Part shown: positions 7,691 through 19,451 of the stretch, piece after piece
How the letters are laid out: the number at the start of each line of letters is the position of its first letter
How positions within the stretch are numbered: the stretch's first letter is position 1
Source: Gammaproteobacteria bacterium
Lineage (GTDB): Bacteria > Pseudomonadota > Gammaproteobacteria > Pseudomonadales > Azotimanducaceae
Reading direction: 5' to 3'
NCBI GenBank assembly: GCA_009837185.1
Contig: VXUA01000043.1
Location: 1 to 64,000, forward strand
DNA: 64,000 nucleotides
Notes under the pieces: generated by a model
What the model saw: only the letters and a program-made list of their open reading frames with translations
Told to the model about the DNA's origin: nothing
Databases searched by the model: none
Made by a program: the position numbers and the translations under genes

Positions 7691-10600
7691 ATGCGTCTCA
7701 AGTCTGTAAAGCTTGCCGGTTTTAAATCCTACGTCGATCCGACAGTCATAGACCTACCCCACAACGTAACGGTCGTTGTGGGTCCGAACGGTTGTGGGAA
7801 GTCCAATATAGTCGACGCCATTCGTCTTGGAATCGGTGAGAGTCAGGCTAGCTACCTTCGAGGCGAAGGTTTGGAAGACGTCATTTTCGACGGTTCGGAT
7901 ACGCGCGCGCGTTCAGGCCAAGCAACAATAGAGTTGTTATTCGATAATCAAGATCACAAGATTGGAGGGAGCTACGCTAATTTCTCGGAACTCGCACTGA
8001 GACGAGAAATTTCCCAAGATACTCCTTCAAAGTTCTATTTGAACGGTCGTCGTTGTCGGAGACGAGACATTCGTGATTTATTCTTGGGATCGGGTTTTGG
8101 CGCGCGGAGTTACTCGGTAATAGAGCAAGGTTTCGTAGGTCGAATCGTAACCGCGAAGCCTGAGGAATTACGCGTTCATCTGGAAGAAGTAGCCGGAGTA
8201 TCAACGTATCGCGAACGCCGTCGAGAAACCGAAAAGAAGATTGATACGACACGTGAGAATTTAGAACGCGTCAAAGATTACGCTACCGAACTTGCCAGAC
8301 AAATTTCATACTTAGAACGACAAGCCCGTGAAGCAGCTCGATACTCAGATTTGCGAGAGAAAGAACGTAGTGTCCAAGCAAAGTTAGTTGTGCTACAGGT
8401 GCAAACAGTTGAAGAGCAAATCGAAGAACAAGAAACCCGCATGGAGGAAGTTGCACTGCGGGTGCAGCAAGAACTAGCAAGACTACAGTCCATTCGGACA
8501 GAACTAGATACTCTAAGGGTTCGAGAAGCTGACTGTATAGAACAATTTAACACGGTCCAGGGTGAGTCCTTCGAAGCCCGCGGCGTGCTCGCGCGAGTCG
8601 AAGAAGAGAGCCGGCAACGTAAGCAGCACCGTGACGAAGCTATACAAGCAAAGCACGAGACGGCCAAGGCACAGTTGGAGCAAGAAATAGTACTCACGAA
8701 CCAACAGAGTCAAATTTCGAATCTTCGCAAGGAGCGGTCCCAAATTGAAAACGATAGAAAAAAAGCTGCAAAGCAGTGTGTAACAGCAAGGAACAGGTTT
8801 ACAGATACGCAAAACGAAGTTGAGACATGGCGTCCAGATTGGGACAACTTTCTCAAGGAATTTAACGAAAAGTCTAATGAGTTGTCTCTGCAAACCGACC
8901 AACGCACGCGATTAAAGCAAGAATTGGACACGATTGAGCATAGACTAGCAGAACTCGATGAACTACTTGCTCCCAAGGAACTTCAGAACACGGACACGTC
9001 GCTGGTTAAACAAGAGATCGAACTTGAACGAGAATTACAGTCAACTATGCATCGTATCAAGGCACTCGATGAAGAATTAGAGACATTAGAACAACTCGAT
9101 GCCCAGGACGAAGAACATCGCCAGGAACTAAATGATGAATTGAGCGAGATTCGAGAACGTCGCAGCGCGCTCTCTGCATTGATTGACCAGACTCTCCAGA
9201 CTGACTCATCTGTTTCACCGGAACAAACTACGACCTATCACAAACTTCAGTCTCAGCCACGCGTGGGTGAGGTAATTGCCGTTCAACCGGGCTACGAGAA
9301 AGCAGTAGAAGTGGTCTTGAACACATTTTTACCTGCCATTACGGTAACCAACATAGCCTTCGAGAAGGAAGGATTGAATGACTTGTGCGACAGTGATATG
9401 GTACTAGTCGCCCCTTCATCTGATTCGAAAATTGGTTCAAGAATAGCAGATGTAATCACTCGGGGTCAAGAATATGTCCCTGAACTATGTTCGAACGTGT
9501 TCGTCGATGACGACTTGGACGCTGCACTCGCGCGCCAAAAACTACTAAAACCCCATGAAAGTACCGTTACTAAATCTGGTATTTGGATGGGTAAGACTTG
9601 GATTAAGTTTAGCAGTAACACTCACGACAGTGGTACGGTAATTGAACACAGAGCGGAGTTGCAAGAGTTGAACTCCCTTCATGACCACAAGGCACAGGAA
9701 CATCACGAGAAGTTACAAACAATTTCAGCTCGCGCACAACAACGTATGCAGATACGGGAGTCGCATCGCGATCTACGCCAACAACAAAGTGACTTAAATT
9801 CGCGACTCTCCGAGACCCGTGCAAATATCGAACATGAAAAGCTTGAGCATTACCAAGCCAGCGTTCGATCTGCGAACGCGCAAAAAGAACGAGAGTCAAT
9901 CGCTGAGCGTAAATCGAACTTGGATCAGGAAATTAGCAGCCAAGACAGTTATATTTCCAAACTCACCGTAGAGACAGCTAAATTAGATAAAGAAAGACGG
10001 GTACTGGAGGTTAAAGAGCAGGAAAATAATCACTTGTTGTCGGCGGCATTGGAGGATGATCGAACTGCGCAAGCGGAGCACCATCGTTTGGACCTAGAGT
10101 ACAACAATTTACAGGCTAGAATCGAGTCTTACACGTTGAGTAGCAAGCTTCTTTCGAACAACATCGATGATCTCAAGCATCGATTACAAACTCTCGACCA
10201 ACAAATCTTGGACGATGATAAGACAATGAAAGAGCTAGAGGTGCAACTTGCAGACGCGGTTAAACAATCGGCGGTTATCGACCAGCGTTTAGCGACTGTG
10301 AGAAGCGATCGAGATTCCATATTGCAGCAGATACGCGAAAACAATGTAGCAGAATCGCAGCAACAATTACTTGTAGATCAGATACAACAGGAGCTGCACA
10401 ACTTTCGCGAAGAACACATTCAGCTCACTTCGAAGCAAGAATACTTGTTGACAGAGTTATCTGGGTTGGACGTAGATTTGGCGGACGCGAAAGCATCACT
10501 CGATCCCACCGACAACGAAGAATCGCTGACACGAGTACTCAACCGAACTCAGTCGCGAATCGACAAGCTTGGAGCCGTCAATCTAGCGGCTACACGGGAT

Positions 10601-11158
10601 CTCGACACGAGAAAAGCAGAATATGAGACGTATCAGTCTCGTATTGAAGACCTTGAACTATCCCAAGACACGTTAGAGCAAGCAATGCAGAAGATTGACA
10701 AAGAAACACTCGCTCTGTTCAACGACGTATTTTCGCGGGCGAGCGAAATGTTTCAAAAGGTGTTCGCCCGACTCTTCGGTGGTGGACGAGCTGAGCTCAT
10801 TTTGACCGAGGACGATCCGTTGACTGCTGGAGTGTCCATGCGTGTTCAACCTCCAGGAAAGCAAATCAAGAACCGAAACCAACTGTCGGATGGTGAGAAA
10901 GCATTGGCTGCATTAGCGTTCACGTTCGCCATGTTTGAACTCAACCCCAGTCCCATTTGTATCTTAGATGAAGTCGACGCGCCACTAGATACGAACAACA
11001 TTTCACGTTTTGGAAAGTTGATTCATTCGATGGCAAATGACGTACAATTCTTGATTATTACCCACTCTCGCGGTACAATGAACTTTGCCGAGTCGCTGAT
11101 TGGCATCACTATGCAGGAAGCAGGAGTATCTCGAGTGGTATCGGTAGACCTAGAATAA
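7691..11158 (+). CDS. smc: Chromosome segregation SMC ATPase
   Basis: Homology begins exactly at 'MRLKSVKLAGFKSYVD' (7691), giving 1155 residues, the normal SMC length; the upstream extension to 7625 is dropped. Walker A 'GPNGCGKSN' lies near residue 32. Two long coiled coils flank a hinge (about residues 500-660, around 'PRVGEVIAVQPGYEKAVE'). The ABC signature is 'QLSDGEKALAALAF' and Walker B is 'ICILDEVDAPLD'. The signature reads LSDGE rather than the usual LSGGE. SMC dimers compact and segregate the chromosome with ScpA/ScpB. It is the first gene of the smc-zipA-ligA cluster typical of Gammaproteobacteria such as Pseudomonas. Confidence 0.97.
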   Translation: MRLKSVKLAGFKSYVDPTVIDLPHNVTVVVGPNGCGKSNIVDAIRLGIGESQASYLRGEGLEDVIFDGSDTRARSGQATIELLFDNQDHKIGGSYANFSELALRREISQDTPSKFYLNGRRCRRRDIRDLFLGSGFGARSYSVIEQGFVGRIVTAKPEELRVHLEEVAGVSTYRERRRETEKKIDTTRENLERVKDYATELARQISYLERQAREAARYSDLREKERSVQAKLVVLQVQTVEEQIEEQETRMEEVALRVQQELARLQSIRTELDTLRVREADCIEQFNTVQGESFEARGVLARVEEESRQRKQHRDEAIQAKHETAKAQLEQEIVLTNQQSQISNLRKERSQIENDRKKAAKQCVTARNRFTDTQNEVETWRPDWDNFLKEFNEKSNELSLQTDQRTRLKQELDTIEHRLAELDELLAPKELQNTDTSLVKQEIELERELQSTMHRIKALDEELETLEQLDAQDEEHRQELNDELSEIRERRSALSALIDQTLQTDSSVSPEQTTTYHKLQSQPRVGEVIAVQPGYEKAVEVVLNTFLPAITVTNIAFEKEGLNDLCDSDMVLVAPSSDSKIGSRIADVITRGQEYVPELCSNVFVDDDLDAALARQKLLKPHESTVTKSGIWMGKTWIKFSSNTHDSGTVIEHRAELQELNSLHDHKAQEHHEKLQTISARAQQRMQIRESHRDLRQQQSDLNSRLSETRANIEHEKLEHYQASVRSANAQKERESIAERKSNLDQEISSQDSYISKLTVETAKLDKERRVLEVKEQENNHLLSAALEDDRTAQAEHHRLDLEYNNLQARIESYTLSSKLLSNNIDDLKHRLQTLDQQILDDDKTMKELEVQLADAVKQSAVIDQRLATVRSDRDSILQQIRENNVAESQQQLLVDQIQQELHNFREEHIQLTSKQEYLLTELSGLDVDLADAKASLDPTDNEESLTRVLNRTQSRIDKLGAVNLAATRDLDTRKAEYETYQSRIEDLELSQDTLEQAMQKIDKETLALFNDVFSRASEMFQKVFARLFGGGRAELILTEDDPLTAGVSMRVQPPGKQIKNRNQLSDGEKALAALAFTFAMFELNPSPICILDEVDAPLDTNNISRFGKLIHSMANDVQFLIITHSRGTMNFAESLIGITMQEAGVSRVVSVDLE

Positions 11159-11224
11159 AGGGTTCAATCAGACGATATCGGGAGACTCGGTCGCTCGAGA
11201 TTTAGGACAACATGGAGTTGAGAA

Positions 11225-12505
11225 ATGGATTTCTCGGTTGGTATCGCGGTACTTGTTCTAGTAACAGTACTTGTGGTAGCTGTAATTGGATACGGCATCT
11301 ATCTTAATCGACGACACGATCAATGGGAGAATGTCGTCGGACATGCGGCCTCTGACGCGAAGGCGCGAGGTCCCGATGTGAGCAAAATGTCTGCCTCACA
11401 ACGATCCCCCGCTAAACGCGTAATCAAGTCTCCACAGACTTCGCGTGGATCTTCACATCACACCGTCAACAAGAAGCAGAAACGTGCGCAAAACTCTGCG
11501 AAATCCGAATCTTCAGCAAAAACACCGCAACGGAAGGTAGGTCAAGCAAAGATCCTAGCAGATACGCCAGAACTTCCACACATGAGCATCGAAGAAGTCT
11601 ACAAAGGTGGAATCTCCACCGGTGGTGTCCCTGTGGTAGAAGGCATTATTAAACACGAGATCAAAGGCAAGCGCGCTGATGTTTTTGGTGCTAATGAAGA
11701 CACGCAAACGTCGGTAGACACAACTTTTGTTATTCACGAACATATGGCTGAAGCATCAATGTTAGGCGACAAGATGCGATCTTCAATCGATACTTCTGAT
11801 TCCTCGGAAAATTCGACACCACCACTACTGGAAGGAATTGTCGGCGAAGTTGTCACAAAACCGAGAGAGGAAGCTCAACCTACGATTGCAAGCGGACGTC
11901 GCTGGACGACAGAAAACAATGCCCACGTACTACAATCGGAAAAAACGAAGAGCTCTCGAATTTCGACCAGATCTCGTGCAAACGAAAGAATCGTACCACT
12001 TCGCAAGGGTAGTACCAAAATCTTGTCAAATGGTGCATCCAAAGCCCGCCAAAAAGACACTAACTCAAGCAGTGAACAAAGTCGTTTGGAAGAGTATGTC
12101 GTACTCCGTGTGAGCGGTAAACACACGAACGCATTTCCTTTGCGCGAGCTCGCTCGTTTCATGCTTAATCGAAGTCTTAAGTTCGACAATACCGGTTTAT
12201 TCTCAATGCACGATGAAGATACGAACGAATTGATGTTCAAAGTTGCGGATGTCTATTCCCCCGGCCAGTTTGATCGAGCTCAAATTGAAACTTATTGTAC
12301 AGAAGGCTTGACGTTCATCATGTGCTTGGCACCACTCTCAAATCCACAGCAAAGCTTTGAGCAAATGCTGAGCTTAGCGAGTGAATGTGCTCGTTGTTTT
12401 GATGCCGTAGTCCAAGATGAGCACAGCAATAAACTTAGTAATCAAACCATCACGCATTATCGCTATCGAGTAGCAGACTTTCGCCGCAAACAGATGTCTA
12501 TGTAA
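11225..12505 (+). CDS. zipA: Cell division protein ZipA
   Basis: A 426-residue bitopic membrane protein: one N-terminal transmembrane helix (residues about 5-27, 'AVLVLVTVLVVAVIGYGIYL'), a long charged, low-complexity linker (about 30-290), and the C-terminal ZipA domain that binds the FtsZ tail (about 290-426, 'EEYVVLRVSGKHTNAFPLRE', 'GLTFIMCLAPLSNP', 'HYRYRVADFRRKQ'). It anchors the FtsZ ring to the inner membrane. It sits 66 bp after smc and 34 bp before ligA, the conserved order. A GAGTTGAGAA stretch just upstream may serve as ribosome site. Confidence 0.93.
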   Translation: MDFSVGIAVLVLVTVLVVAVIGYGIYLNRRHDQWENVVGHAASDAKARGPDVSKMSASQRSPAKRVIKSPQTSRGSSHHTVNKKQKRAQNSAKSESSAKTPQRKVGQAKILADTPELPHMSIEEVYKGGISTGGVPVVEGIIKHEIKGKRADVFGANEDTQTSVDTTFVIHEHMAEASMLGDKMRSSIDTSDSSENSTPPLLEGIVGEVVTKPREEAQPTIASGRRWTTENNAHVLQSEKTKSSRISTRSRANERIVPLRKGSTKILSNGASKARQKDTNSSSEQSRLEEYVVLRVSGKHTNAFPLRELARFMLNRSLKFDNTGLFSMHDEDTNELMFKVADVYSPGQFDRAQIETYCTEGLTFIMCLAPLSNPQQSFEQMLSLASECARCFDAVVQDEHSNKLSNQTITHYRYRVADFRRKQMSM

Positions 12506-12533
12506 ACTCTTATCGTTGAGAACGAATGAGTAG

Positions 12534-15260
<2,727 letters not shown>

Positions 15261-15358
15261 CGCTCCCTGTTTATGGTGGCGAATAGAATTCCAATATTCA
15301 TTCTCTCGGGTAGCTGAAATGCATACCCGCAACTTTCCCAATCTTGAGGTAACACTGA

Positions 15359-16703
15359 ATGAATACAGCAAATGTTGATGTGTCTGAACTGACGACAAAG
15401 GAACGCTTCGCGCTTTTGAATAAAGAGGTTCAAGCGAAGTACGCGGTAGACCCTTATCGCGATGTGGATCAAATTCCTTTAGCTGAATTGTCTCCCGAAC
15501 ATCCAAGCTTGTTTCAACACCAATCGATGTTTAAGTATTTCGCTCGGTTACGAAAGGAAGATCCGGTACATCGTTCCGAAGACACCATGTTCGGTCCATA
15601 TTGGTCGATAACGAAGCATCAGGACATCATGGACATCGAAAGAAACTTTAAAGTGTTTTCCTCGGAACAACGCTACGGTGGAATCCAACTGGCTGGGAAG
15701 CCCTACGACGAAGAGGGAGTAGATCCACGTTTCAATCTTCCAATGTTCATCATGATGGACCCGCCGAAACACACAGCACAACGTAAAGCAGTTCAACCTA
15801 TGTTTGTTCAACGATCATTGAAACCACTTGAACCAATTATTCGCGAACGTGCTCAAGCGATCTTGGAAAGATTACCTATTAACGAGGAGTTCGATTGGGT
15901 ATCAGAAGTCCTCGATTGAGCTTACTAGTCAAATGTTGGCGATTCTGTTTGATGTTCCACAAGAAGATCGAATGCTACTGATACGTTGGTCAGATGCCGC
16001 TACAAATAACGCGAATCCAGAGTTATTTAGTTCCGTAGAAGAAGCGTTCAAGGAACTGTGGCAGTGCTTTGAATACTTCTCCAACATTTTTGAAAAACGT
16101 AAAGCAAGCACAACGCCTGGTCACGACTTGATTTCTATGTTAGCACAGAGTGAGTCTACGAAAGAAATGCCGCCAAACGAACTCTTAGGAAATTTGTTAC
16201 TGCTCATAGTCGGCGGTAACGAAACTACCCGCAACTCTATTTCTGGTGGTGTTAAGTTCTTTAATGAGTACCCGGATGAGTTTGAACGACTAACTCAGAA
16301 TCCAAATTTAGTACCGTCAGCTGTTTTGGAAATGATTCGTATGCAATCCGCGATTGCACACATGGCTCGTACCGCAACAGAAGACACCGAGTTTCGTGGT
16401 AAGAAAATGAAGAAGGGTGATCGGCTAGCTCTGTGGTATGTGTCGGCGAACCGTGATGAAGAGGTTTTCCCTAAGCCTGATCGGTTCAGGATTGATCGAG
16501 AGAACATTCGAACCCACTTAGGGTTTGGTTACGGTATTCATCGTTGTGTCGGCTATCGACTCGCCGAGATGCAGTTGCAGATTCTGTGGGAAGAAATCTT
16601 GCAGTGCTTCACACGCGTCGAAATAGTCGGGTCACCAGAGTTCCAGTGGTCAAGTTTTCTTCACGGCATTACAAAATTACCGGTACGACTGCAGCACAAG
16701 TAG
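15359..16703 (+). pseudogene. CYP153-type cytochrome P450, frameshifted
   Basis: Two overlapping frames form one P450 of about 448 codons; 1345 bases is 448x3 plus one extra base. Frame one ends '...EFDWVSEVLD' at 15919. Frame two continues 'SSIELTSQMLAILFDVPQED'. Removing one C in GTCCTCGATTGAG (about 15910-15913) restores 'EVSIELT'. Family marks are 'MMDPPKHTAQRKAVQP', the I-helix 'GGNETTRNSISGG' and the heme loop 'HLGFGYGIHRCVGYRLAEMQ', closely resembling CYP153 alkane/fatty-acid omega-hydroxylases. These need ferredoxin and ferredoxin reductase, which are not seen nearby. Either a true inactivating insertion or a single-base sequencing error; all residues except at the break look conserved. 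Confidence 0.88.
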
Positions 16704-16849
16704 AGGGTCCATAAGGAGATGAATCGGAGTAACTCCAACTTGCTCAACCCAGTTCTCCCCAGTCTCACGTGGTCCACTCTGAGACTAAAATGAATTATTA
16801 CGCGTAGTCTTGTGCGTTTACTCTACAAACTGACTCCACGGATATTGAG

Positions 16850-17155
16850 ATGTTTATAGCAATGAATCGATTTCGAATTAATCCAGCACTAGAAGACGAA
16901 TTCGTCGAAACTTGGAGACAAAGAGAGTCCTTCTTAGATGAAGTACCGGGGTTTCGTAGCTTTGCACTTCTCAAGGGCCCCCGTTTTGCCGACTATGTTT
17001 TGTATGCGTCTCATACAATCTGGGATTCGAAAGACGCGTTTGAGACTTGGATCGAATCGGAAGCTTTTCGCAAGGCGCACGCTCAAAGAAGCGCTCCGCA
17101 GGGAACCTACTTAACGGGACCACAACTAGAACTCTTTGAAGCTGTGTTGACTTAG
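16850..17155 (+). CDS. ABM-family monooxygenase / heme-degrading-like small protein
   Basis: A 101-residue protein with the ferredoxin-like alpha-beta fold of the antibiotic biosynthesis monooxygenase superfamily: 'MFIAMNRFRINPALEDEFVE' (strand then helix), 'VPGFRSFALLKGP', 'YASHTIWDSKDAFETWIES' and 'HAQRSAPQGTYLTGP'. The F...W-S..AF..W pattern is typical of IsdG/HmoB-like and YgiN-like members. Whether it binds heme or an aromatic substrate cannot be told from sequence. It follows the P450 gene on the same strand but with a 146-bp gap. Confidence 0.7.
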   Translation: MFIAMNRFRINPALEDEFVETWRQRESFLDEVPGFRSFALLKGPRFADYVLYASHTIWDSKDAFETWIESEAFRKAHAQRSAPQGTYLTGPQLELFEAVLT

Positions 17156-17278
17156 ACTAGTACTGCTCAGATAGTGTATCGGCTGATGGTTTAGAGTTAT
17201 AAGAGCTGAGTCGATTCTACCTATTCGTCCTTACAAGCTTGGAACTCGACACAAAGCGTAAGCTTCAGAGCAGAGTCT

Positions 17279-17302
17279 ACGTTGTATATGGTTCTACAAC
17301 GT
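17279..17302. terminator. Perfect hairpin between convergent genes
   Basis: ACGTTGTA (17279-17286) and TACAACGT (17295-17302) form an 8-bp perfect stem with an 8-nt loop. It lies in the 200-bp gap between the ABM gene (plus) and the paralogue array (minus), so a bidirectional stop is plausible. No long T-tract follows on either strand. Confidence 0.35.
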
Positions 17303-17355
17303 TATTTGACTAGCTACTGTTGTACGCGCACTCAATCTTGATTCTACAAAAACTC

Positions 17356-19326
17356 TCAGTCTGTGTCGCCCGTATATTGCTTCAGTTCTTCCAGTTGGGC
17401 ATCAGTGAAATTCTCTTTCATCCTACGGCTCGACAACTCTAGAGCTATACTTGAACGTAATTCAGAGGTAGGTAAATCCTTAATTGATTCAACCAATCCG
17501 CCCGGATCAATTCTCACCCATGTAGATGTAATACTCTGATAGTACTGCGCTTGCTCCGCGGGGGTTAACTGCAAACCTAGGTTTACGGCTTTATCAAATT
17601 CGCCTTGGTCAATATATTCGCTTCCTACGGAGGCATATGCCTCGGAGCGCGATTTGCCTTCCGGAACTTTCGGTAATAGTTCAACCGCAAGATCTAGATC
17701 ACGATAAACTATTTGGTCGATAAGTTCTGCTTCTAGTGCCGGTAGAAACGCCTCGAATCCTCCTTCGGCTTTCGGTTGTTTTAAAGCTATTTCGAACGCT
17801 CGGTGCGGATCTGAGTGAACTAATATTGTTGTTAGCGCACGAACCCAACTGGACTGTTTGCCTTCTGGTACAGGCCCGCTGGTTACCCAATTTACCGCGG
17901 CCTCAACATCTTGATCTACCCAGTGTCGTAGTATTACACTTGGGAGCATAGTATTCAACACATTTATTAAACCTTCGTCTTTTTGATCTAGTGCAAGTTC
18001 CGCTGCTTCCCGTGGTGATGTTTGAGCAATTGTTTCAAGCGCGTTTCTGATTCCCATGACTCGAGTATGAGTAGGAAAGTTGTCGAGATTTTCCATATAG
18101 TAATAGGGTTCGTTTGCAGCCCATCTGCTTACGACACTCGTTTGCAGTGATTCACGTTCCGGAAGCTGTTCAATTCTGGTGACAGAGTGATATGCTGCTT
18201 GCGGATCGGTTTCGGCCCAAATATCAACGACCATGAATAAAGCCAAAGGCGATGGAAATCCTCTCTCTGTTGGAAGTGTTTGCGCATATTGAAACGCCTC
18301 CTGCGGGTTGTTGGTTGCCGCTAAACGAAGTACGCGGTCAACTATATTTTTCTTATGAAATTCTTCCAATGGCGTTGCATTTATCTGGTCGAGGACACGT
18401 ACGCCATCTTTTTCGTACCACTGCTCCGCGATGTTTCCAAAAACCTGCATCTTGTCGTATTGATCGGGTTTAACAAGACTCGTCAATTCGGTCCAAATGG
18501 CTTTAGGGTCATCGACATTAGCAGTGCGAAGTGACAGCACATAGGCATCTATACCTTGGTCTTCGTCTCCCAACGTTTTCGAGATGTCGCGAAAAGTTTC
18601 GAATGGCTTCCCCGACAGCGTGGTAAGAATTCCAGCGAGCGCATTTAATTTAGTGTCCGAATTAAGTGACTTAGCATTTTCAACTGCATCATCTAAGTCT
18701 CGTAGTGCCCATTCTTTGAACACACTTCGCACGACGGGCATGATTTCACTGTCCGTGTCTGTAGGCGCGTACGTTTGTGGGTCTAATGGGTTGACAGCGC
18801 GGGTGAAGGTCCCATATTCGGTCGCGTACGTGTGTGTGCCTAAGGTGTTGGGTATGACATAGTCATTACCAAGATCGTTGCTATCTAAGGAAAATTCCAA
18901 AGCTGAGACAGGATTTAGAACCGCCAGTCTTTCTATGAGAGCAGTTTGCAATTCCTTGAGGACGCGAGATGAAAGCACATGTGCTGGATCGGAAGTACGT
19001 TCTAACTCCTCTGTGATTTGTAGCTCAGATAAGCTCGCGACGTAGGAATAGACTGCAAGTTTGCGTTGAAACGCGTTTCGTTGTAGAGAAGGGTCTTCAA
19101 TCGCGTCTGCCAAGTGTGAGGTATTAGTCGACATTGTGTCTCGGACTTCACCCATCTCGGATTGTACGGTAGGGAGAGTTCCGTTTGTATGTTCTGCGAT
19201 GACGCTCTGTGACGGATCTGAACCATCTTCAGTCGACGTAGCAAGATGTACGAAATAGGTACCTAAGCCGCCTAACAAAATTCCTGAGGTTAGAAGAAGT
19301 AGAGGGATTGAATTATTTTTTTTCAT
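17356..19326 (-). CDS. Repeat protein A1 of the tandem paralogue array (membrane-anchored helical solenoid)
   Basis: A 656-residue protein with an N-terminal anchor (about 7-27, 'IPLLLLTSGILLGGLGTYF'); the rest should be periplasmic. From about residue 190 onward it is built of degenerate 35-40-residue helical units with the pattern W-x(3)-D-x-x-A-x(n)-LP, for example 'VFKEWALRDLDDAVENAKSL', 'VDIWAETDPQAAYHSVTRIE', 'LRHWVDQDVEAAVNWV' and 'STWVRIDPGGLVESIKDLP'. It is A-type: closest to the gene at 21777-23675 and more distantly related to the B-type neighbours. It lies 125 bp downstream of B1, the same spacing as in the other pair. I do not recognise a named family; HEAT/TPR-like scaffolds are the nearest analogy. 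Confidence 0.75.
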   Translation of the reverse strand: MKKNNSIPLLLLTSGILLGGLGTYFVHLATSTEDGSDPSQSVIAEHTNGTLPTVQSEMGEVRDTMSTNTSHLADAIEDPSLQRNAFQRKLAVYSYVASLSELQITEELERTSDPAHVLSSRVLKELQTALIERLAVLNPVSALEFSLDSNDLGNDYVIPNTLGTHTYATEYGTFTRAVNPLDPQTYAPTDTDSEIMPVVRSVFKEWALRDLDDAVENAKSLNSDTKLNALAGILTTLSGKPFETFRDISKTLGDEDQGIDAYVLSLRTANVDDPKAIWTELTSLVKPDQYDKMQVFGNIAEQWYEKDGVRVLDQINATPLEEFHKKNIVDRVLRLAATNNPQEAFQYAQTLPTERGFPSPLALFMVVDIWAETDPQAAYHSVTRIEQLPERESLQTSVVSRWAANEPYYYMENLDNFPTHTRVMGIRNALETIAQTSPREAAELALDQKDEGLINVLNTMLPSVILRHWVDQDVEAAVNWVTSGPVPEGKQSSWVRALTTILVHSDPHRAFEIALKQPKAEGGFEAFLPALEAELIDQIVYRDLDLAVELLPKVPEGKSRSEAYASVGSEYIDQGEFDKAVNLGLQLTPAEQAQYYQSITSTWVRIDPGGLVESIKDLPTSELRSSIALELSSRRMKENFTDAQLEELKQYTGDTD

Positions 19327-19451
19327 AGGAAGCTAACTCGTTCGGGTTAGGTATTTGGTACTTATGCACAAAGCACTACAGCTATTTATGATCATGAGGG
19401 ATGGCAACGTGCTCTTCACAAAAGCGTATCCATCGAGCAGGGCACAACAAG

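Noticed and set aside
16719..16790. 23-codon frame with AAGGAG directly before ATG, after the P450
   Set aside because: The purine run touches the ATG with no spacing, and the peptide has no features.
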